The notes beneath the pieces are model-generated. The model saw only the letters and a list, made by a program, of their open reading frames with translations, did not search any database and had not been told where the DNA came from. From an uncultured Comamonadaceae bacterium (GTDB lineage Bacteria; Pseudomonadota; Gammaproteobacteria; Burkholderiales; Burkholderiaceae), in the NCBI GenBank assembly GCA_946482595.1, contig CAMLSD010000059.1, positions 1 to 30,819 on the forward strand: a stretch of DNA of 30,819 nucleotides, read 5' to 3'. Of the stretch, positions 9,021-16,641 are shown piece by piece. Numbering within the stretch: the stretch's first letter is position 1; the number at the start of each line of letters is the position of its first letter. A program made the translations under genes and the position numbers.

Positions 9021-9932
9021 TCAGCCGAGCCCGGTGGACTCTCGGTAGGCCCGGGCCTCGCTTTCCAGCCAGGCCCGGAAGGCCGCCAGCACGGGCTGTT
9101 CGGCCTTGGGTTCGGGATAGATCAGATAGTAGGACCGGTCGCTCAGGTAGTCGTGGTGCACGACCTCCACCAGCCGGCCGTCGGCCAGTTCCGCCTCGAT
9201 CAGGAAGCGCGGGATCAGCGCCACGCCCATGTCATGCAGCGCGGCTTCGGTGAGCATCGAAAACAGCTCGAGACGCGGCCCGGCCATGTCGTTGTCGACC
9301 TGCAAGCCCAGCGACTCGAACCAGTGGCGCCATGCATAAGGCCGGGTGCCCTGCTGCAGCAGCGGCATGCGGGCCAGGCCGGCCGCGCCGCTGGGGCGGT
9401 GCTGGCGCACCAGGGCCGGGCTGGCCACGGCCACCAGGTTCTCGCGCATCAGGAAGCGGCTTTCGGTGCCGGGCCAGCCGGATTCCCCGGCGTAGATGGC
9501 GGCGTCGAACGGGGTGTCGTCGAACAGGAAGGGGCGTGTGCGCGCCACCAGGTTGATCGTGATGCTCGGGTGGGCACGGTGAAAGGCGGCCAGCCGGGGC
9601 AGCAGCCATTTCGTGGCAAAGGTGGGCACCACCCCCAGTTCCAGCGTGCCGCCTTGGCCCCCTTTGGCCATCAGGTCCAGCGTGTCGCGCTCGACCTCGT
9701 CCAGGCGGGCGCTCACGCTTCGGCTGTAGTTCAGCCCAGCCTCGGTGAGCGTCACGCCCCGGCGCGTGCGGCGAAACAGCTTCAGCCCCAGGAAGTCCTC
9801 GAGGGCGGCCACCTGGCGGCACACCGCACTTTGCGTCACCGACAGCTCGCTGGCCGCCTTGGTGAAGCTCTGGTGACGCGCGGCGGACTCGAAGGCTGCC
9901 AGCGCCGCGGTGGAGGGGATCTTCCTGCGCAT
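9021..9932 (-). CDS. gcdR: LysR-family regulator, probably of glutarate catabolism (GcdR-like)
   Basis: A 303-residue LysR regulator of the GcvA-like subgroup. The helix-turn-helix covers about residues 5-65 (LAAFESAARHQSFTKAASELSVTQSAVCRQVAALE, then LFRRTRRGVTLTEAG). The effector domain follows (GTLELGVVPTFATKWLLPRL). The frame extends 13 codons further upstream, but MRRKIPSTAALAAFE is the usual GcvA-like start. It is transcribed away from the glutaryl-CoA dehydrogenase/CoA-transferase pair across a 159-base gap, as in the gcdR-gcdHG arrangement of Pseudomonas. The symbol rests on that context, not on the protein itself. Confidence 0.78.
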   Translation of the reverse strand: MRRKIPSTAALAAFESAARHQSFTKAASELSVTQSAVCRQVAALEDFLGLKLFRRTRRGVTLTEAGLNYSRSVSARLDEVERDTLDLMAKGGQGGTLELGVVPTFATKWLLPRLAAFHRAHPSITINLVARTRPFLFDDTPFDAAIYAGESGWPGTESRFLMRENLVAVASPALVRQHRPSGAAGLARMPLLQQGTRPYAWRHWFESLGLQVDNDMAGPRLELFSMLTEAALHDMGVALIPRFLIEAELADGRLVEVVHHDYLSDRSYYLIYPEPKAEQPVLAAFRAWLESEARAYRESTGLG

Positions 9933-9970
9933 GGTGCAGTGAGCTTGTCCTGGAGTTCCTGAAACGCACA

Positions 9971-10020
9971 ATACCGTGCGAAGAAATCGGTTGTATCCGG
10001 TGCCGGGCCGATTCTATAGT
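9971..10020 (+). promoter_or_regulatory. Putative gcdHG promoter with overlapping regulator site
   Basis: A -35-like TTGTAT (9991-9996) and a -10-like TATAGT (10015-10020) are separated by 18 bases and face the dehydrogenase gene. ATAC (9971-9974) and GTAT (9993-9996) form an interrupted dyad ending on the -35 box, the usual place for a LysR activator site. Read from sequence only. Confidence 0.45.
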
Positions 10021-10091
10021 TGGGCATCTCCCCTGTCGGGATGCCCTCACCCCGGCACGGTTCCACGAACACACCCCGCGGAAAGCCTGAC

Positions 10092-11279
10092 ATGAGTTCT
10101 TCGAACAAGCGCGCCACCTTCAACTGGGAAGACCCCCTGCTGCTGGACCAGCAGCTCAGCGATGACGAACGCGCCGTGCGTGACGCGGCCGCGGCCTATT
10201 CCCAGGATCGCCTGGCGCCGCGCGTGCTGGAGGCCTTCCGCCACGAACAGACCGACGTGGCCATCTTCCGCGAGATGGGCGAACTGGGCCTGCTCGGCCC
10301 GACCATCCCCGAGCAGTACGGTGGGGCCGGTCTCAACTATGTGAGCTACGGCCTGATCGCCCGCGAGGTGGAGCGCGTGGATTCGGGCTACCGCTCGATG
10401 ATGAGCGTGCAATCGTCGCTGGTGATGGTGCCGATCAACGAGTTTGCCAATGAAGCCAGCAAGCAGAAGTACCTGCCCCGCCTGGCCAGCGGCGAGTGGA
10501 TCGGCTGCTTCGGCCTGACCGAACCCAACCACGGCTCCGACCCCGGCAGCATGGTCACGCGGGCGAAGAAGGTGGCTGGCGGCTACAGCCTGAGCGGCAG
10601 CAAGATGTGGATCACCAACAGCCCGATCGCCGACGTGTTTGTCGTCTGGGCCAAGGACGACGAAGGCGCGATCCGCGGCTTCATCCTCGAAAAGGGCTGG
10701 AAGGGCCTGAGCGCGCCGGCCATCCACGGCAAGGTGGGCCTGCGTGCCAGCATCACCGGCGAGATCGTGATGGACGAGGTGTTCTGCCCCGAGGAAAACG
10801 CCTTCCCCGAGGTGCGTGGCCTCAAGGGCCCGTTCACCTGCCTGAACAGCGCGCGCTACGGCATCGCCTGGGGTGCACTGGGGGCGGCCGAGTTCTGCTG
10901 GCACACCGCCCGCCAGTACACGCTCGACCGCAAGCAGTTCGGCAAGCCGCTGGCGGCCAATCAGCTGATCCAGAAGAAGCTGGCCGACATGCAGACCGAG
11001 ATCACGCTCGGCCTGCAGGGCTGCCTGCGCCTGGGCCGCATGAAGGACGAAGGCACGGCAGCGGTCGAGATCACCTCGATCATGAAGCGCAACTCCTGCG
11101 GCAAGGCGCTCGACATCGCCCGCACGGCGCGCGACATGCTGGGTGGCAACGGCATCAGCGACGAGTTCGGCGTGGCCCGCCACCTGGTGAACCTGGAGGT
11201 GGTCAACACCTACGAAGGCACCCATGACGTGCATGCGCTGATCCTGGGCCGTGCCCAGACCGGCATCGCTGCGTTCTGA
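10092..11279 (+). CDS. gcdH: Glutaryl-CoA dehydrogenase
   Basis: A 395-residue acyl-CoA dehydrogenase that oxidises and decarboxylates glutaryl-CoA to crotonyl-CoA, passing electrons to electron-transfer flavoprotein. This is a step in lysine, tryptophan and glutarate breakdown. Visible marks are [14 protein letters not shown] at the N-terminus, the FAD-binding loop [16 protein letters not shown] and [16 protein letters not shown]. The C-terminal [19 protein letters not shown] contains the catalytic base, Glu375. The ATG at 10092 starts the typical N-terminus, although the frame is open further upstream. Its stop lies 5 bases before the CoA-transferase gene, so the two form an operon. Confidence 0.95.
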   Translation: MSSSNKRATFNWEDPLLLDQQLSDDERAVRDAAAAYSQDRLAPRVLEAFRHEQTDVAIFREMGELGLLGPTIPEQYGGAGLNYVSYGLIAREVERVDSGYRSMMSVQSSLVMVPINEFANEASKQKYLPRLASGEWIGCFGLTEPNHGSDPGSMVTRAKKVAGGYSLSGSKMWITNSPIADVFVVWAKDDEGAIRGFILEKGWKGLSAPAIHGKVGLRASITGEIVMDEVFCPEENAFPEVRGLKGPFTCLNSARYGIAWGALGAAEFCWHTARQYTLDRKQFGKPLAANQLIQKKLADMQTEITLGLQGCLRLGRMKDEGTAAVEITSIMKRNSCGKALDIARTARDMLGGNGISDEFGVARHLVNLEVVNTYEGTHDVHALILGRAQTGIAAF

Positions 11280-11284
11280 GCGCC

Positions 11285-12487
11285 ATGCTTGCGCCCGGCG
11301 CCCTGGACGGCGTCAAGGTCCTGGACCTGTCACGTGTGCTGGCGGGGCCCTGGGCCGGCCAGTTGCTGGCCGACCTCGGCGCCGACGTGGTGAAGGTCGA
11401 ACGCCCGGGCCAGGGGGATGACACGCGCGCCTGGGGCCCGCCCTGGCTCAAGGACGAGCAGGGGCAGGACACGACGGACGCTGCGTATTTTTTCAGTGCC
11501 AACCGCAACAAGCGCTCGATCACCATCGACATCGCCAGTGCCGAGGGCCAGGCCCTGGTGCGGCGGCTGGCCGCGCAGGCCGATGTGGTGCTGGAGAACT
11601 TCAAGGTGGGCGGACTGGCGGCCTACGGGCTCGATGCGGCCAGCCTGCTGACGCTGAACCCGCGGCTGGTCTATTGCTCGATCACCGGCTTTGGCCAGAC
11701 CGGGCCGTATGCGCACCGTGCGGGCTACGACTTCCTGATCCAGGGCATGGGCGGGCTCATGAGCGTCACCGGCCGCGCCGACCACGAAGAAGGTGCCGGC
11801 CCGCAGAAAGTGGGCGTGGCCTTGACCGACGTGATGACCGGCCTGTATGCGACGGTGGGTGTGCTGGCTGCCTTGCGCCACCGCGACCGGACCGGGCGCG
11901 GCCAGCACATCGACCTGGCGCTGCTGGACGTGCAGATCGCCTGCCTGGCCAACCAGACCGCCAACTACCTGATCGGCGGCAGCGTGCCCCGCCGCATGGG
12001 CAATGCCCATCCGAACATCGTGCCCTACCAGGACTTCCCGACGGCTGACGGCGACATGATCCTGGCGATCGGCAACGACGGCCAGTTCGCGCGCTTCTGC
12101 GCCGCGGCCGGGCACCCCGAATGGGCGAGCGACGAGCGCTTTGCCACCAACGCCCAGCGCGTGGCGCACCGGGCCGAGCTGATCCCGCTGCTGCGGCAGA
12201 CCACCGTGATGCGCTCGACCCGCGAGTGGATCGCGCTGCTGGAGTCGCAGGCGGTGCCGTGCGGCCCGATCAACCGCCTCGATGACGTGTTTGCCGACCC
12301 CCAGGTGCTGGCGCGTGGCCTGCGTGTGGACCTGCAGCACCCGGTGGCCGGCACCGTGCCCACGGTGGCCAACCCGATCCGCATGAGCGAAACCCCGGTG
12401 CACTACCGCCTCGCACCGCCCGTGCTGGGGCAGCACACCGACGAGGTGCTTGCGCAATGGCTGGGGAACGCGGGGACGGTGGGGTGA
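11285..12487 (+). CDS. gcdG: Class III CoA-transferase (CaiB/BaiF), probably succinyl-CoA:glutarate CoA-transferase
   Basis: A 400-residue CaiB/BaiF family enzyme. The N-terminus has GVKVLDLSRVLAGPWAGQLLADLGADVVKVE and NRNKRSITIDI. The catalytic aspartate is probably Asp182 in VGVALTDVMTGLYA, following the IQGMGGLMSVTG loop. The family moves CoA between carboxylates through an aspartyl-CoA intermediate. Its place directly behind glutaryl-CoA dehydrogenase indicates activation of glutarate to glutaryl-CoA, probably with succinyl-CoA as donor. The substrate is inferred from context, since formyl-CoA and carnitine enzymes share the fold. It is full length. Confidence 0.88.
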   Translation: MLAPGALDGVKVLDLSRVLAGPWAGQLLADLGADVVKVERPGQGDDTRAWGPPWLKDEQGQDTTDAAYFFSANRNKRSITIDIASAEGQALVRRLAAQADVVLENFKVGGLAAYGLDAASLLTLNPRLVYCSITGFGQTGPYAHRAGYDFLIQGMGGLMSVTGRADHEEGAGPQKVGVALTDVMTGLYATVGVLAALRHRDRTGRGQHIDLALLDVQIACLANQTANYLIGGSVPRRMGNAHPNIVPYQDFPTADGDMILAIGNDGQFARFCAAAGHPEWASDERFATNAQRVAHRAELIPLLRQTTVMRSTREWIALLESQAVPCGPINRLDDVFADPQVLARGLRVDLQHPVAGTVPTVANPIRMSETPVHYRLAPPVLGQHTDEVLAQWLGNAGTVG

Positions 12488-12551
12488 GACGAGGGGGCCC
12501 GGGGCGGCTCTGATCGCGCAGGCAGATGGCCGGGCGCGGGGCGCTGCACGA

Positions 12552-12599
12552 GGGATTGCGCAAGGGATTGCGCCAGGTGTTGCGCAAGGCACTGCGCAA
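12552..12599 (+). repeat. Four imperfect 12-base tandem repeats
   Basis: Four units follow each other: GGGATTGCGCAA, GGGATTGCGCCA, GGTGTTGCGCAA and GGCACTGCGCAA. All keep the core TGCGCMA. They lie between the end of the CoA-transferase gene and the end of infA. One forward frame reads them as a (G-x-A-Q/P) series, but it has no convincing start or family match, so coding is not claimed. Confidence 0.8.
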
Positions 12600-12690
12600 G
12601 CGGGGCCGGCCCTGGAGGCCGGACTTCACCGTGGGCCTTGAACGGCCCCTTGGCTGCCGGTGATGCGCCCGAGGGGCGGGCGCAGGGCGC

Positions 12691-12951
12691 TCAGTGAACG
12701 CGGCGTGCGTGGCTCGGGCCGGGGCCGCGGTGCTCGAGGTGACGGAAGGTGATGCGGCCCTTGCTCAGGTCATAGGGCGACAGCTCCAGCGACACACGGT
12801 CACCTGCCAGAATGCGGATGTGGTGCTTGCGCATCTTGCCCGAGGTGTAGGCGACCAGGCTGTGGCCGTTCTCGAGGGTGACGCGATAGCGCGAATCGGG
12901 CAGCACTTCGGCGACCACGCCGTTCATTTCAATCAGTTCTTCCTTGGCCAT
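12691..12951 (-). CDS. infA: Translation initiation factor IF-1
   Basis: An 86-residue OB-fold protein that binds the 30S A site during initiation. The core [24 protein letters not shown] through [34 protein letters not shown] is a complete IF-1. The usual protein is about 72 residues; here a basic tail ([13 protein letters not shown]) is added. It stands alone rather than in a ribosomal-protein operon, so it may be a second infA copy, as several Burkholderiales carry. An ACGGAG ribosome binding site lies 9 bases before the ATG. Confidence 0.95.
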   Translation of the reverse strand: MAKEELIEMNGVVAEVLPDSRYRVTLENGHSLVAYTSGKMRKHHIRILAGDRVSLELSPYDLSKGRITFRHLEHRGPGPSHARRVH

Positions 12952-13336
12952 GGCTGGCGCCTCCGTATGGATGATGGATCACGGCGGACAGGCCCGATGC
13001 GGCCACGTCCGCGGCGCGACACCATCACACGATGGTATCGCTACAGCTTTGCGCGGGGTGCCATCGGCACCCGGCGAACGGGATCGGTCTTTCGGGGCGG
13101 CTTGGCGGGTGTGGGGAGCCCGGGGCCGCATGCCCACATGCCAGCCGCCGACGCGTTCACACTGCGTCAGGGCCCGGGGTGGCCGCCTCATGGCGAAAGG
13201 CGGAGACCCGGCAGGGGTGGGTCACGAAAACAAAGCCGGCCACATGACGTGGCCAAGCCAGGGAGGCAGCCTTGCGGCCACCTGAACCGAAGCCTCTAAT
13301 GTAACCCAGTGACGCCGTCCGGGTGGTCTGCTGTCG
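12952..13336. other. Intergenic region upstream of infA
   Basis: About 385 bases without a convincing gene. It should hold the infA promoter, but no clear -35/-10 pair stands out. The only clear element is a small dyad, ACCATC (13021-13026) and GATGGT (13031-13036), with a four-base loop, about 70 bases upstream of the infA start codon. Open frames here have no recognisable family. Confidence 0.5.
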
Positions 13337-13792
13337 TCAACCCCCGGCACGTGTTGCGGGCAAACGACCGGCCGAGCGCAATGCAAAGTACTTGCTCAGC
13401 AGCGTCGGGGTGATGGCCAGCGCGCTGGCGGTGAAGGTGGCCGTGAAGCACAGCTCGCCGGGTCGGGACGGGTTCTCGAGCAGGGTCACATACAGCCATT
13501 CGCGGCCCTCGCGCTGCCACAGCACGATATGGCTGGGCTCGAAGCCGTCGCGCCCGAGCACCGGATAGCGCGCCTGCATCTGCGCCTGCACCTGGCGGTG
13601 GTCGTCGCCATCCAGGACGGCGCGGGCATCGTCCCGGTGGAACTGCAGCGTCTGGCTGCTCACGCAGCTCTCGATCGCGGCGTGGCCGCCGGGCAGGGGC
13701 CGTGCGGGCGCATCGCCCGGGGGCTGCGCGCCGGCCGTGGCGCAGCTCAAGGCCAGGAAACCGATCTGCAGGGCGCGCGTGGCGGTGGGCAT
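13337..13792 (-). CDS. Small secreted protein of unknown function
   Basis: A 151-residue protein with a probable signal peptide (MPTATRALQIGFLALSCATAGA, cleavage near residue 22). The mature part has two cysteines (CVSSQTLQFH and ELCFTATF) that could form a disulfide once exported. I recognise no family. GGGAG lies six bases before the ATG. The gene runs in the same direction as the acetolactate synthase gene 57 bases upstream and may share its transcript. Codon use resembles its neighbours. Confidence 0.65.
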   Translation of the reverse strand: MPTATRALQIGFLALSCATAGAQPPGDAPARPLPGGHAAIESCVSSQTLQFHRDDARAVLDGDDHRQVQAQMQARYPVLGRDGFEPSHIVLWQREGREWLYVTLLENPSRPGELCFTATFTASALAITPTLLSKYFALRSAGRLPATRAGG

Positions 13793-13849
13793 GGCGGGCT
13801 CCCAGGGGAGTCGGGATGCCGACCATCGTCTGCCGCGTCGTGCGGCCCG

Positions 13850-15643
13850 TCAATCCTGCAGTGCAGCAACTGCACTCGTGTGACCCGCATGGCGGGGGGC
13901 GTCGACCCGCGGCGGGGCAAGCAGGATCTCGTTGTGGGCGCAGCCGGCCGGGATCATCGGGTAGCAGTTCTCGTCCGACACCACCACCGCATCGAGCAGG
14001 CAGGGCCCTGGCGTGCGCCACAGCGTCTCGAGGGCGCCGTCCAGATGAGCGGGGTCGGTGACTTGCTGTCCGTGCCAGCCGAAGGCACGCGCCAGCGCGA
14101 CGAAATCGGGCAGGGCCTCGGTGTAGCTGTGGCTGTAGCGCCCCCCGTGATTGAGCTGCTGCCACTGGCGCACCATGCCCATGCGGCCGTTGTTGCAGAT
14201 GACCAGCTTGACCGGCAGGCGGTGCTGCACGGCGGTGGCCAGCTCCTGGATGTTCATCAGCACCGAGGCATCGCCGCTCACGCACACCACGGTGGCCTGC
14301 GGATGGGCCACCTGGGCGCCGATGGCCGCCGGCAGCCCGTAACCCATGGTGCCGGCGCCCCCCGAGGTCAGCCAGCGCCGGGGCTGGTCGAACTGCAGGT
14401 ACTGCGCTGCCCACATCTGGTGCTGGCCGACGTCGGTCGACACGATGGGGTGTGGCATCCGGGCGAGGTGCCGGTTCAATGCATGCAGCAGACGCTGCGG
14501 CCGCAGGCTGCCGTCGTCCGGCGGCAGTGCGAGGCAGTGCTGCGCGCGCCACTGTTCGATGCGCTGCCACCAGGTGTCCACGCGCGGCCCCGGGGCACCT
14601 TCACCAAGCGCAGCGGCCAGGGCATTCAGCACCTGGGCGCCGTCGCCGACCAGGGCCACGTCGACTGCCACCAGCTTGTTGATCATGCGTGGATCGATGT
14701 CGATGTGGATCTTGCGGGCGTGGGGCGCAAAGCCCGACAACCGCCCGGTCACGCGATCGTCGAAGCGGGCGCCGACCGCAACGATGAGGTCGGCTTCGTG
14801 CATGGCGAGGTTGGCCTCCAGCGTGCCGTGCATGCCCAGCATGCCCAGGAAGCGGGGGTCGCTGGCCGGGAAGGCGCCCAGGCCCATCAGCGTCAGGGTG
14901 CAGGGCATGTCGAGCTGGCGCACGATGCGGGTGAAGGTGTCACAGGCGGCCGGGCCGGCGTTGATCAGGCCGCCGCCCCCATAGAAAACCGGGCGCCGTG
15001 CCGCGCGCAGCAGCGCGACGGCCTGCCGGATGCCCTCGGCCTGATCGCCGGCGGCCTGGCGCGGTGCGAGCGACACGGACGGCGGCAACCGGGTGTCGGC
15101 GGCCGGGGCGTGAGCCTGCTGCAGGTCCTTCGGGAAGTCGATCACCACCGGGCCGGGCCGGCCGCGGGTCGCCCGTTCGACCGCCTGGGTGAGCACCTCG
15201 ACGATCTCGTCGACATGGCGGATCTGGTGGTTCCACACCGTGGCCGGCCGGGTGAGCCCGATGGCGTCGCATTCCTGGAAGGCCTGGGTGCCGATCAGCG
15301 TGGTGGCCACCTGGCCGCTGATGCACAGCACCGGCACGCTGTCGCACAGGGCGTCGACCAGGCCCGAGATGGTGTTGCACACCCCAGGGCCCGAGGTGAC
15401 GAGCACCACACCCAGCCGTCCGGTGCTGCGGGCATAGCCCTGGGCCGCGTGCACGGCCGCCTGCTCATGGCGCACGAGCACATGGCGCAGGCGCGGTTGC
15501 TGGAACAGGGCGTCGTACAGCGGCAGCACGGCGCCGCCGGGGTAGCCGAACACGGTGTCCACGCCCAGGTCGAGCAGGGTCTGCACCAGCAGCTGGGCGC
15601 CGGTGGGCGAGGGCGGAAGGGAAGAGGGGGCGGGGGCTGTCAT
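13850..15643 (-). CDS. ilvG: Acetolactate synthase, catalytic (large) subunit
   Basis: A 597-residue thiamine-diphosphate enzyme that condenses two pyruvates, or pyruvate and 2-oxobutyrate, at the head of branched-chain amino acid synthesis. The N-terminal domain has [16 protein letters not shown] and [15 protein letters not shown], with the thiamine-activating Glu60. The C-terminal domain has the [17 protein letters not shown] through VKLVICNN motif that binds Mg-thiamine diphosphate. No small regulatory subunit (ilvN/ilvH) or ilvC is adjacent, so this may be an additional isozyme. The symbol ilvG rather than ilvB is a choice from that context. It diverges from an Lrp/AsnC regulator across 100 bases. 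Confidence 0.9.
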   Translation of the reverse strand: MTAPAPSSLPPSPTGAQLLVQTLLDLGVDTVFGYPGGAVLPLYDALFQQPRLRHVLVRHEQAAVHAAQGYARSTGRLGVVLVTSGPGVCNTISGLVDALCDSVPVLCISGQVATTLIGTQAFQECDAIGLTRPATVWNHQIRHVDEIVEVLTQAVERATRGRPGPVVIDFPKDLQQAHAPAADTRLPPSVSLAPRQAAGDQAEGIRQAVALLRAARRPVFYGGGGLINAGPAACDTFTRIVRQLDMPCTLTLMGLGAFPASDPRFLGMLGMHGTLEANLAMHEADLIVAVGARFDDRVTGRLSGFAPHARKIHIDIDPRMINKLVAVDVALVGDGAQVLNALAAALGEGAPGPRVDTWWQRIEQWRAQHCLALPPDDGSLRPQRLLHALNRHLARMPHPIVSTDVGQHQMWAAQYLQFDQPRRWLTSGGAGTMGYGLPAAIGAQVAHPQATVVCVSGDASVLMNIQELATAVQHRLPVKLVICNNGRMGMVRQWQQLNHGGRYSHSYTEALPDFVALARAFGWHGQQVTDPAHLDGALETLWRTPGPCLLDAVVVSDENCYPMIPAGCAHNEILLAPPRVDAPRHAGHTSAVAALQD

Positions 15644-15715
15644 GGCAGCAAGGATGCCGGCGCAGCGGCAGAAAGTGCTTCCTTTCTTTCGGGTTCTGGC
15701 AATAGACTCAGAAAA

Positions 15716-15759
15716 AATTCCTTAGATGGATCGAAAGTGAAGAATGAATTCCTTTGATG
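15716..15759 (+). promoter_or_regulatory. Direct repeat AATTCCTTWGATG at the Lrp-type gene start
   Basis: The 13-mer AATTCCTTWGATG occurs at 15716-15728 and again at 15747-15759, one base differing, 31 bases apart, about three helical turns. The second copy covers the start codon of the regulator. This A+T-rich spot stands out from its surroundings. Phase-spaced repeats are typical of Lrp-family binding, so self-regulation and control of the divergent ilvG gene are plausible. Confidence 0.5.
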
Positions 15760-16193
15760 CGGCCATCCTGAGGGTCTTGCAGAAGAACAGCCGGGCCAGC
15801 CTGAACGAGATCAGCGAGCAGGTCGGCCTGTCGACCACCCCCTGCTGGAACCGCATCCGCCGCATGGAGGAGTCGGGCGTGATCGAGGGCTATACCGTGC
15901 GCCTCAACCAGGAGAAACTCGGTTACGGCGAGACGGTGATCGTGCATGTCACGCTGGACAGCCACAGCGACGCCACGCTCGAGAAGTTCGGCGAGGCGCT
16001 TGCGGCCATCCCCGAAATCCAGGAGGCCTGCCTGGTGTCCGGCGAGTACGACTACTTCCTGCGCATCGCCGTGCGTGACACCAAGGACTATGAGCGCCTG
16101 CTGCGCGAGCGGCTCTACAAGATCCCGGGGATCCGGCACAGCAAGTCCAGCTTTGTGCTGCGCAGTCTCAAGCATGGTGATCTGCCGATCTGA
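15744..16193 (+). CDS. Lrp/AsnC-family transcriptional regulator
   Basis: A 149-residue regulator. The N-terminal winged helix-turn-helix covers about residues 3-60 (DAAILRVLQKNSRASLNEIS, then LSTTPCWNRIRRMEESGVI). A RAM/AsnC ligand-binding domain follows (VIVHVTLDSHSDATLEKFGEAL, ACLVSGEYDYFLRIAVRD). Members respond to amino acids and form octamers. Divergence from an acetolactate synthase gene suggests leucine or another branched-chain amino acid as signal, but that is inference. The ATG at 15744 is in the usual position for the family. Confidence 0.93.
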   Translation: MNSFDAAILRVLQKNSRASLNEISEQVGLSTTPCWNRIRRMEESGVIEGYTVRLNQEKLGYGETVIVHVTLDSHSDATLEKFGEALAAIPEIQEACLVSGEYDYFLRIAVRDTKDYERLLRERLYKIPGIRHSKSSFVLRSLKHGDLPI

Positions 16194-16212
16194 GCGCGAC
16201 GACGCTGTTGCA

Positions 16213-16240
16213 TGTAAGGTCCGCGACGCGGGGACGACTC
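16213..16240 (+). promoter_or_regulatory. Possible ECF-sigma promoter upstream of the bufferin precursor
   Basis: TGTAAG (16213-16218) and CGACTC (16235-16240) are 16 bases apart and lie about 55 bases before the precursor start. Their shape resembles the GTAAC / CG-type promoters of extracytoplasmic-function sigma factors, which control related loci elsewhere. No sigma factor gene is in the window. Confidence 0.25.
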
Positions 16241-16295
16241 ATGGGGGCCGATGCCTGACACAGGCCGGTTTCCAACCCTTCAAAGGAGTCGATCC

Positions 16296-16583
16296 ATGAA
16301 CAGCACCCCCTTCAAGTCCGCCGCTTCGTTTGCCCTGGCCGCCACGGCGCTGGCCTTTGCCGCCACCGCGGGCGCCGCCACGGCGCCCAAGGGTTCCTCG
16401 GGCAAGGCCATCGGTGCCGGCGACTCGGTCCATTGCTACAACGTGCATGACTGCAAGGGCAACAGCGACTGCAAGACGGCCGAGCACAGCTGCAAGGGCC
16501 AGAACAGCTGCAAGGGCCACGGGTTCAAGGCGGTCAAGGCGTCGGAGTGCCTGGCCAAGGGTGGCGTGATCGGCGACCTCTGA
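16296..16583 (+). CDS. bufA2: BufA2-like bufferin precursor (Cys-rich exported metallophore)
   Basis: A 95-residue precursor of a ribosomally made, modified metal-binding protein. Residues 1-28 are a signal peptide ([16 protein letters not shown], cleavage near AGA-A). The mature part carries six cysteines at 47, 53, 59, 66, 72 and 85 in the pattern [26 protein letters not shown] and ECLAKGG, the hallmark of the BufA2 group. In characterised bufferins, certain cysteines are converted by BufB with BufC, and the product binds copper in the periplasm. AAAGGAG lies 8 bases before the ATG at 16296. The fused BufB-BufC gene starts 58 bases downstream. Which cysteines are modified here cannot be told. 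Confidence 0.88.
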   Translation: MNSTPFKSAASFALAATALAFAATAGAATAPKGSSGKAIGAGDSVHCYNVHDCKGNSDCKTAEHSCKGQNSCKGHGFKAVKASECLAKGGVIGDL

Positions 16584-16641
16584 GCACCAGCCTGCCAGCC
16601 GGCCAGTCCTCACGCCCAGCCCGACGCCCACCGAACCCGAC

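Noticed and set aside
12694..13299. A 201-codon forward frame opposite infA and its upstream region
   Set aside because: The first part is antisense of IF-1 and the rest has no family pattern.
13529..15757. A 742-codon forward frame opposite acetolactate synthase
   Set aside because: It covers the complete antisense of a recognised enzyme and has a composition typical of shadow frames.
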